DNA of 55,118 bases from Muribaculaceae bacterium (GTDB taxonomy: Bacteria; Bacteroidota; Bacteroidia; Bacteroidales; Muribaculaceae): assembly GCA_017559355.1 (NCBI GenBank), contig JAFYSL010000092.1, positions 1 through 55,118 on the forward strand, written 5' to 3'. Within the stretch, counting starts at the first letter, position 1. The number at the start of each line of letters is the position of its first letter. The position numbers were made by a program, and so were the translations under genes. Positions 44,453 through 54,000 of this stretch are shown piece by piece. The notes under the pieces were generated by a model. The model saw only the letters and a list, made by a program, of their open reading frames with translations, searched no databases and was not told where the DNA came from.

Positions 44453-47400
44453 TTACTTAATCAATACTTTTGAAGTTTTGTTGCCTTGGCGGGTGATGTA
44501 GATGCCTGGAGTGAGTTCGTTGGCATTTACTTTTATGCCGTGGAGGTTGTAGTATTCAATAGGTGCCATTGAATTAACAAATTCAATGACTTCAATGCCT
44601 GAAACAGCAGCATCGGTGATGTCGTAGGCTGATAAACCACAACCAGGGGCATATATGAATAAGCGCACACAATTGTTGCTCATTTTAATGTAGTCGGCTG
44701 AACAAGCATATGTTTCGCTCCACACATTGCCAAGACCATTTTCAGGGAGTACCCATAGTTGTTTCATGCCACCATAAGTAAAGTCAGAGGTAGTTTGCAC
44801 AAGGTTGAGTTTGTGACTGTCAGAGTTGTGAGCATCGTCATAAGCGTATGCTACATAACCTTTATCTCCAATTGTGAAGAATGTGCCACCATTATTTAAA
44901 TCGCTATTAGGAGCTACCGATGGATTAGCCAAGAATGAACCAGAACGAGCTCCTGTTGAGAATGTGTAGCGAGTTAATGATGATGCTGCACCATCAACAA
45001 ATATATCGTCGGCAGTGATAGGCAACACAAATGGAGCAGTGCTGAAATTTGTTGCTGAAGTAGGATAGAATTCGCTTACTGTTTTAATTTCTTCAGTGTA
45101 TGAGCCGTTAGCAAAAGTCCAACGAACGATATATTTGCTATTAGCAGGAACTCCAAACAAAGTAAAGTTTCCTTCTGCGACATTACCAATCACAGCAACA
45201 CGGTCAAAGCGTCCTGAAGAGATTTTTGAGTTAGATGATTGTATGCGTACCACATCAGTTACGTTGCCTGTTTCAAGGTCAACAAGTTGAACAACCAATG
45301 GACATTGACTCATCAATGTGAGGTTAGAGATGCACACATTGTCGTAAGAGTCTTTCATCACATTGTTACATGGGAAATATTTCATTGTTGCATTGCTGCT
45401 GAGTGTAAGGCGACCGATGTGTTCACCTGTGTGTATGCTATATTTTTCAAGGAAAGCAGTTGCTGATGCAGAGTTTTCTATACGACCAGAGAGGTAAACA
45501 AAATCGCCTACTGCAACCATTGTGCGGTTGAGAGAACCACTATTAGCAAATGACATATTATTGAACCCTGTTTTTGATGAACGCATCCACACATTTTCAA
45601 TGCTGATGCCCTCTTTTTCGCTATATGTAGCAGGGTCAACTTTAATGGTATAACCGCTTTCGTATTCGCCTACACCGATAGATGTAATTGTGAATGAACG
45701 AACATCAGATGGAGTGTCAAGGAATTTTCCTCCACTACCTACTACTCGCCAATAATATTTGCCTAAACCTATCGAAGAAGCAGCAACTTTTACCATTCCA
45801 CCATTGCCTACAAATGTTTTTGTTGAAGAAGTTGGGAATGATGCACTAGCCGATACTTCAACTCGATAGTTAGTCATGCCATTATCAGATTCTAACCAAT
45901 TGAATACTACTTCTGATTCAAGGCTTTCTCCATTTTCTGGAGAAATAAGTTGTGGTTTTGGACCTTGTGTGCGAGCAGGGCTCTTGAATGAAGCAATGTC
46001 GCTTGATGTAGATATCTTGCCAGGTTGTGTTGATGTTACAATCCAATAATAAGTGTAATTATCTTTGAAATCGGCGATGTCACTGATATCAAAAGATGCA
46101 GAATTGGTAGTGAGACCAGTTTGGCTATATTTTACTGAAGAGCAAGCTGCATCGTCGAAGATATATAAGTCATATGTGCCATTTTCGATAGCGCTCCAAG
46201 TAAATTCGACGTTATCCCAAGAAATCGCAACTCCATTGATAGGAGAAATTAGAGTAACTTTTTCAGCATTGCCCTCGGGATAGTTGGCATAAGCAGCTGT
46301 ATGCTCTTTGCCGAAACCATCATATACACATACTGCATACCAGTAACCTGATTGTTTGTCGGTAGGGATAGCGAATGAAGGTGAATATGTAACGTCTATC
46401 AAGTATTTGCCATCAATGCCATCATCGGTCACTGCATCGGCATGTTTAACAGTCAAAGGCACTGCATAAACCGAATAACGAATAATTGTATTTTTGTGAG
46501 GACCTGTTACTGCGCTCCAAGATAGTTTGCCATTTGTGCAGTTAAGATTGTTTACTGCGCCATAGTTAGTAACAGTTTTCCAATCAATCTCAGGAACAAG
46601 TGCTTTTGTGGGGAAACATTCTTTTGCCACATAGTCGCCATGTTCTTTATAGGTTCCACAGAAATATTGAATGCTATAGAAGTTTGAGCCAAATGCTTTA
46701 ACGCCATTATCGGCAGCAAATTGGCGAGATTGTTTCACGTTATAAACGTGTTCTTCCCAGTGAGCTTGAGTGTTTTTGAGGTCTTCTTGATACCCCATTG
46801 CTTGGTTGAGGTCATAGATGTTGACACTCACGCTACAATGAACATTTTTAAAGTGTTTTGCAAGACTATACCACCAATTTGAAATCTTGCCAAACGATGC
46901 CATTGAGTGGTCGTTGTGCCAATAGATTTGAGGTGACATATAGTCAACGATACCTTTATTCATCCAAGAAAGAGGGTCGGAATAAAGCGAAGTGTATTGA
47001 GTGTCATAACCACCGGGCCATATTGACAATCCATATTTGCTTGCTGATGCGCCGGCAGTTCCTGGAGGAGCTAGACCGAAACGCACTTCAGGACGAGTTT
47101 CTTGCACCATGTTATACACGTCGGTAATCATATTATCAACGTTCAAACGACGCCAGTCGCCAATTGAAAGTTTTGTGCCACTATTCTTCCATAATTGATA
47201 GTCGGGAGCGTCGCTACCTTCTGATGTGCTACCTGATGGGTAGAAATAGTCGTCGAAAATCATACCTTCAACAGGATATTTTTCGATAATCTCTTTACAC
47301 ACTTTCACGATATGTTCGCGAGTCTCATCTAACCCTGGGTTAAGCACAGTAAAAGTGCCATTGGTGATGAGCCAATCTTTATTTTTAATTTCGGTGTCAA

Positions 47401-47848
47401 AAGCTGTGTTCCATTGAGACAAAGAACCGCTACTTGCCCAGCGATATGGGTTTACCCATGCATAAACTTCGATACCGCGTTTGTGACATTCATCAACACA
47501 ATATTGTAGAGGGTCCCAACCTGGATCTTTGCCACGAGTACCGGTGAGATAACTTGACCAAGGCTCATAGCTTGATTCATACATTGCGTCGCACATGCTT
47601 CGCACTTGGAAACAGATTGTGGTGAGATTCATCTCTTGCATACGTTCGATATAAACAAGAAGATCGGCTTTTTGTTGTGCAATAACGCTTGTAGAGTTGC
47701 CTTTTTGCTTTGGCCAGTCAATGTTTGCTACAGTAGCAATCCACACCGAGCGAAATTCACGTTTGGGAGCGACATCGGCAGCCCATAAATTATTTGAAAT
47801 AAATGTGAGGAGAAGGGCTAAAATAAGCCACTTGTTAAATTTTTGCAT
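44453..47848 (-). CDS. secreted GHL10-family glycosidase with T9SS tail
   Basis: A 1131-aa protein with a signal peptide (about 1-23, LWAA). Residues about 28-370 are a GH10-like TIM barrel of the GHL10/DUF187 group (REFRSVWIATVANIDWPKQ, EVYAWVNPYRW, GMIFDDYFYP, YMSPQIYWHND). It is followed by several fibronectin type III-like modules (about 410-720) and a beta-rich part. The C-terminal 80 residues end in YNLHGIKVNANELTPGIYI...KVLIK, a type IX secretion sorting domain, so the protein is probably exported to the surface. GHL10 enzymes act on glycans, sometimes peptidoglycan; the substrate is unknown. It has its own consensus promoter. Confidence 0.87.
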   Translation of the reverse strand: MQKFNKWLILALLLTFISNNLWAADVAPKREFRSVWIATVANIDWPKQKGNSTSVIAQQKADLLVYIERMQEMNLTTICFQVRSMCDAMYESSYEPWSSYLTGTRGKDPGWDPLQYCVDECHKRGIEVYAWVNPYRWASSGSLSQWNTAFDTEIKNKDWLITNGTFTVLNPGLDETREHIVKVCKEIIEKYPVEGMIFDDYFYPSGSTSEGSDAPDYQLWKNSGTKLSIGDWRRLNVDNMITDVYNMVQETRPEVRFGLAPPGTAGASASKYGLSIWPGGYDTQYTSLYSDPLSWMNKGIVDYMSPQIYWHNDHSMASFGKISNWWYSLAKHFKNVHCSVSVNIYDLNQAMGYQEDLKNTQAHWEEHVYNVKQSRQFAADNGVKAFGSNFYSIQYFCGTYKEHGDYVAKECFPTKALVPEIDWKTVTNYGAVNNLNCTNGKLSWSAVTGPHKNTIIRYSVYAVPLTVKHADAVTDDGIDGKYLIDVTYSPSFAIPTDKQSGYWYAVCVYDGFGKEHTAAYANYPEGNAEKVTLISPINGVAISWDNVEFTWSAIENGTYDLYIFDDAACSSVKYSQTGLTTNSASFDISDIADFKDNYTYYWIVTSTQPGKISTSSDIASFKSPARTQGPKPQLISPENGESLESEVVFNWLESDNGMTNYRVEVSASASFPTSSTKTFVGNGGMVKVAASSIGLGKYYWRVVGSGGKFLDTPSDVRSFTITSIGVGEYESGYTIKVDPATYSEKEGISIENVWMRSSKTGFNNMSFANSGSLNRTMVAVGDFVYLSGRIENSASATAFLEKYSIHTGEHIGRLTLSSNATMKYFPCNNVMKDSYDNVCISNLTLMSQCPLVVQLVDLETGNVTDVVRIQSSNSKISSGRFDRVAVIGNVAEGNFTLFGVPANSKYIVRWTFANGSYTEEIKTVSEFYPTSATNFSTAPFVLPITADDIFVDGAASSLTRYTFSTGARSGSFLANPSVAPNSDLNNGGTFFTIGDKGYVAYAYDDAHNSDSHKLNLVQTTSDFTYGGMKQLWVLPENGLGNVWSETYACSADYIKMSNNCVRLFIYAPGCGLSAYDITDAAVSGIEVIEFVNSMAPIEYYNLHGIKVNANELTPGIYITRQGNKTSKVLIK

Positions 47849-47925
47849 GGTTTATATTTTTGTTAGTTTTTTGTTTTGTAAGTAATTTTCCATGAGTTAC
47901 AATCTAAAATTAGACTATAACTTTG

Positions 47926-47956
47926 CAAAAGTAGTTAATATCTGCCTAAAAACAAA
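47926..47956 (-). promoter_or_regulatory. Bacteroidetes-type promoter of the GHL10 gene
   Basis: On the minus strand TTTG (47956-47953) and TACTTTTG (47933-47926) have a 19-base spacer. The leader would be about 70 nt. Confidence 0.82.
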
Positions 47957-47997
47957 ATTTCGAGAATTTAAGTGCTTAATAAGAGTAAAATAGAAAC

Positions 47998-48021
47998 GGT
48001 GACGCTCTATTGAACGCCACC
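47998..48021 (-). terminator. possible terminator of the giant protease gene
   Basis: GGTGACGCTC and GAACGCCACC form an imperfect stem (two mismatches) around a 4-nt loop, followed on the minus strand by TTTCTATTTT. It lies about 42 bases after the stop at 48063. Confidence 0.5.
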
Positions 48022-48062
48022 ATTGAAAGGATTTATTGTATTGTAGACCTACATGTTTAGAA

Positions 48063-51000
48063 TTACTTTTTAATAATAGGATAGTTTGCAACTCCTTGTT
48101 CGGTAGTTATTTTAAGAAGGTAAAGACCGGCAGGGAGGTTGTCAACATTAATCACATGTGCTTGACCGCTGATGCATGAAGTTGTTTTGTTGTAAACAAC
48201 AGCACCATTTGCACCATAGATGCAGTAGTTGGTAGCATTGCAGTTGAAACCACATGTAACGTTGAGTGCTGTAATTACAGGATTGGGGAACACGTTGACT
48301 TGTGTGTCAGTCAATATGTTTTCAACGCTGTTGAATTTCGTTACTTCGAGTTCGAATGCGTAGGTGGCCGAAGCTCCCATTGGGTCAGTTGCTGTGATAT
48401 AGACGATGGTAGTGCCAACTTCGTTTGCCTGGAATATCACGCTCTCGTTGGCTGTGTAGGCGGTAACGATGTCGCTGTTTGACACAGAGAGACGATATGT
48501 GAGTTGGTCACCGTCGGCATCTTCGAAGAAGTCGGCAAACGAAATGATATCAGATGTGGTTGTTGCCATCATTGTCATATAGTCGTCGGTGGCAGTCACA
48601 CGAGGCGCACGGTTGACGCGTTCAATGAGGTAGCGTGCCGATGCAGAACTTTCGTTGCCATGGCAGTCGGTAGCAGTGAGTGTCAATGCGTAGTCGCCAG
48701 CCGAACCAAATTCGGGGGTGAGCATAGCAATGGCTTTTACTCCCAGAGGTGCATTTTGAATTGTAGCAACGTTGTTGTTTAGTTCTAAAATGGTGTTTTC
48801 GTCGTGTGTGATAATTGAGAGTTTTGCGATGTTGGCATTGTCGTCGAGTCGCACTGTGAAGTCATCATTTTCGGGGTCAATAACGTTGAATTCAATCTTG
48901 GTCAACGCGCCTTCTTTAGCATATATGATGCTTGAAGGAGCAGAGACTGAAGGAGCAGCGTTTTTATCGAGAACGATAGGGAAGTTTACTATAGGTTGGT
49001 TAGGATCGTTGCTCTTAATAACAAGAACAGCCTTGTTGTCTTTATCCATAGGAGCATCTTCGGCGCAAAATTGGAATTTCACGTTGAGAGATTCTCCTGG
49101 ATTGATTACACCTGCATTATCGCTATTAGGATTGAGCATTTTAACCCAAGAGTTACCTTCTTTTGTTTCAAGACATGTCATGAGGTAACCCAATGAGCCA
49201 TATTGGTCTTCAAACATTGTGGCTAAGTCAAACCATCCATATCCTTCAACAAAGCCCATGAAGCGATTTGATTCCACACCTTCTTCTTTATAAGAGAGGT
49301 AGGCAGGATATTCTACACCAGCAGGGTAGGTGATTACTACATAGAATTCTTGACCAGGAGCCATGTAAACAGCGTGGTCGAGAGGTATTATAAGGAAGCT
49401 TGCGCTTTCCATTTCGTCGATGTGGAATGTGCTTTTGCCAAGGATGGTAGTGCCTTCAGGATCATTACCCTTAATAATCTCAACCGTTATATCAACATCT
49501 GTGAGATCGTTAAGATAAGTAGCAGTGTAGATATGTGAAAGGTTGAATCCTTCTTTAGGAGCAACATAGTAGGTGGCAGCTTTGTATTTACTAAATGTGT
49601 TACCTGTGCCATATTGGTAAGTAGTGTTGTTGCCTGAGATTGTAGGATAGTAGAGAATGTTGCGATAAGCAAAGTCTTGAGGAGCATCAAGTATTGATAC
49701 TTCTTTCTCGAAAGGTTTCATAGGAGTGAAGATGTTTTGACGGAGTGCAGAGTCAGCTTCAGCAGTGAGAGTGCGCACTTTCTTAGCTGTAGAAGCTGGA
49801 GCTATACCGCCATTATTATCAGTTGAACTTTGCTCACCTACACCAGTTGGGTCAAGGCGGAGCTCGTAAGTAAGACGATATTCTCCATTGTTGCTGATTG
49901 AAACTGAATCAGTTCCAACAAAATCATTTGTCGCATTGCTTACTCGAATTTCCTCTTTGTCGAGAGCGAGTTGAGGTGCAGGTGTGACGATGAAGCGCAC
50001 GTTAACCACTGCCTCGTCGGTGTCGTTGTAGTAGAATGTCAAAGGTATGTCGTAGACGCCTGCTTGGTTAGCGATGTCGTACAACACTGGGATTGAAATT
50101 CCTTGAGGAGTGGTACCAATAGTGATTGGGGTGTAATCGGGGTATTGAGTCCATGTTTTGTTTCCGGTAGGCTCACCTGTAATCCAGTCGATTTCGTTGG
50201 CTTCGTAGTAGGTGTTAAACAATGGATAGTATTGGTCAAACCACTCGTCATATAGACTTGGCCCTCCGTTTTTGATATGGCTGATAGAGAATGGAGCCGT
50301 GCCCTTGTTTTCGATGTAGAAGCAAGCTTCATAGTTAGCGCCCATAGCAGTGAGGGGACCAGCTGATGGGTCGTCGAAGTGTCCGAGAACGCGTTCAACG
50401 ATGATAGAATCAGTAGGGAATACTGGTTTTGCCTCACCTGTAATTGACAATTTGATAGGGATTTTAATAGTTTCGTTTTGGGGAACGTTGGTATTAATCT
50501 CAATGTTAGAAGAGTATTCTCCGGCCAATTTGTTGGTGGCGAATTCGATATCAATAGTGCGACTATCTTCGGCCATAATATTGTTTTCTACAACAGGGTA
50601 GAATTGAACAGCGTTGTTGAATGTAACATAGCGTTCAGGAAGTTTCAAACCCTCGCTACCATCTTCATTAGAAAGACCAGCCAGACCAAATACACCAGAG
50701 ATTACAGCGTAGTCGCTGAAAGGTTTGTATTGATATTTGAACGAGCCATCTTCTTTCATAATAAGTTGAAAACAAACGCCCGAGTTCATAGAGTTGCCAT
50801 ATTCCATCCATGAAACGATAACCTCATCGTTATTCATATAGTGGTAAGTACCCGCAGTCCTACTTTGGTCGCAAGTGTGGAGACCCCAATAAGGTGCGAT
50901 GATGTTGGTATAAATAGTTCCTGCAGGGAATTCAGCAGGAGGCTCTGGCCACACTTTGTCGTCGTTGCGTTTAGTGAATGACACGAATCCTGTGTTGTAG

Positions 51001-54000
51001 ATATACATTTTGTTGTATTTTTTACCATAGTATGGAAACTCAAAAGGAAGCTCGACTTCAACATAGTCATGATTATAATAGTACGTGAAATTTTTCTGTT
51101 CTCCAAGACCAGAAGATTCAATGTCGATCCAGTTGAATGTAACATTAGGATCGTCAATTGATGCGCTATAAGAATAAGCTACATTTGCATCTTCGTTGTA
51201 GTCATTGAATGAGAAATATTCAGGATTCGGAGTGATAGAATAGGTTAGTGTTTCATTACCTGAGTTAGTAATTGTGAAGTTGTTATTTAATGGAGCTCCA
51301 CTTGCTAATTTGTAAGATAATGAATATGAACTCAAATCTACATTTGGACAACCGATTACTTTACCTAAAAGAGTAACCCAATGATCTCCAGTCTCAGTTT
51401 CAATGCAGAGATTGTCAGAAACTACTCCTTCTTTTTCAGTAGGCAATGTAACGATAATATCTTTTGACATGCCTGGAGCAATAACTACAGTTTCAGTAAA
51501 GTCAACACTAAAGAGATTTTTTGAGACAAATGCTTTGTTTATTGAGAGGGTGTCTTGACCTGAGTTCTTAACAGTGACAGGAAGTTGAGCTACTGATGTG
51601 CGGAACACATCGCCAAAGTCGAGGGTGTTGATGTCGACCACAGATTTAGGTTGTAGCTGTTCGCCAGAGATGCTAGCTTCAAAACGCACATACGAAGTTC
51701 CATTATATGGGTCGTTGCTCATCAATACAAGATTGTTGTAGGTTTCGCCAGCATACATCGTAGCATTAGCCTTAAGCGTAGCAGCAACGTTGACACTTTC
51801 ACCTGGATTAACAATACCATATGAAGGAGTCAGTGCAGTGATGAAGTTAGGTTTAGGAGCAATGAATTTCACCGCTGTTTTGTTGGTGAAATATTTATAT
51901 ACATAGCCTGCAGGGTCGGCGTTTGTTTCCCAGAAGTCGGCAATTTCGTACGAGGTGAGTGTCAATGGGTCTTTGCCCTCTTTGTCGAGAATACCACAGT
52001 AGAGTGTTGAGCCTGATTGGAAAAGATTCATTGTTGCAGGATCGTAGTTGTCGTAGTATATCTCGATATCACCATTTGCCGAGAGTGCAATACGGAATGA
52101 GATAGGAGTGTATTCTTGGTCATATACCAAAGCCAAAACATCGGTGTATTTCACCACGAATTTGCCATCTTGTTTTGCATACTCAACTTTTGATTGAGGT
52201 CCCATAGCTAATTGGGAACCATAAGCCGAGATGTAAGGAACACCTTCAAGACCATATGCGCTTTCGGTCAATGGACTACGGTAAGCATATTCGCCTGTGC
52301 CAAATGCTATACCACCATAGCTTGTAATATAAGCATAGTCGTAACCTTTGTCATAGAATGGGAATTCAAAACCGAGTGCGATTTGTTTTGACAAGTAGGT
52401 GTTGTCGTCAAATGAAGATGTGATGTTAGTGCCACCAATGAGAGTTGGGTTGCCATCATATTCAAATGAAGTTGCACCATTGAGGTTATTGGCTGCTACA
52501 TAACCAAATTTATGTGCTGCTTTACCTTGATTTTCGAGTTGACGGTTAGAGAATTTAGGGAATACAAACTCCAATGGATAGTTACCAGTGTTACTGATTG
52601 CAAACTCTTTTGTGATAGCAGTTGAGTCAACATCAAGAACGCCAACAGCTATTGTATCGGGAGTGATTTCAATCTTTGCAGGGTCGGTTGCAACGCCTGT
52701 TACGGTTACTTTGAATTCTGTCCCGTCAGAGTGTTTGAACACAATGCAACCAGTGTGACTCCCTGCCGATTGAGGAGCGTAAACTACATCAAATGTCTTG
52801 TAAGAACGAGCAGGAAAACCTCCACTAATATATGTAGGAGCTTTGAAATGTTCTGACGTAGATGAAATGTAATTGTCACTCAATGAACCAGAGTTTCCAA
52901 ACATGCCGTAGCCTTCGTTGAATACCTCAACTGTGATAGTTTTGCTTTCGCCTACGAGGAGGTTATCGAAGTTTATAACTTTAGTAGGTGACATTTCGGG
53001 AGCATAGCCACTTACGGTCATTGTAACAGGAATAACTTTTGAATTCTTTTCACTCTCGTTAGTGTTGAAGTGAAGATTGAATTTGTATGTGCCGTTAACA
53101 AGTGGTTGACCATCGTTAGAAATAACTACATCTTGTTTTTCTCCATATTTAATTTGTCCTGAAGCTGGAGAAAGAGAGATAATCTTATCCCAAGCTGGGT
53201 TTTGACTCACTGCTGTGATTGCCCAACCTGCTTCGTTGCTAATAGACTCGTATGAAGAACCATGAAGTGCTTCGGCCAGAGTGTGCCATGTTTTACCCAT
53301 GTCGTTACTCATATAAGAGTAGCCAGAGTAAATAGCATCTTCAACCGTAGCAAGACCAAGAGGATATCCGCTTTGACCTCCAGGGAAGTGTACCACTACC
53401 CAGAAAGATTCGCCTGGAGCAAAGTAGATTTGCTCGGTGAGTTTCATTGCACCGTCAGAGTAGAAAGATGGATTAAACTCTTGAAGAAGGGTTGTGTTGG
53501 AGATGTTGCTACCTTTGTAGATTTGGAAAGTTGGGTTAGAACCATAGTAGCTTGTAACTTTTACAGCTGTGAGGTTGAACCCTTCGGGATATTTATCTTT
53601 ATCAACGTAGAACCATTGTGCCATAGAGTTAGGTAATGACAGGTCTTCATCACCGATAGAGGCATAAATCATTGAATAATATTTGAAGTCGATAGGATAT
53701 TCATCCGCGATATAGTCGGTAGTCTTGAATAAAGTGTTAGCAACAAAAGGTTTGATGCCGATTTTGCCTTTGTAGTTGCTTACTGCGCCAGGTGTAGCTT
53801 TTTCGACCGAACGAGTAGCGATAGTGTGTTGTGTTGTTGCTACATAAGCGTCCCATTTCAAAAGACCTTCATCTTCGTTGCTAATTGTGAATGTTGCTTC
53901 ACCTTGAGCATCAGGCTTAACGGTGTATGACAATGATGTCTTGTTTACAGACATTTTAGGACCTGCATTTGTTGTAGCTATTACAACAGGAGAAAGTTCT

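Noticed and set aside
47918-47925. TAACTTTG on the plus strand
   Set aside because: It matches the -7 box but has no TTTG at the right distance and no plus-strand gene follows.
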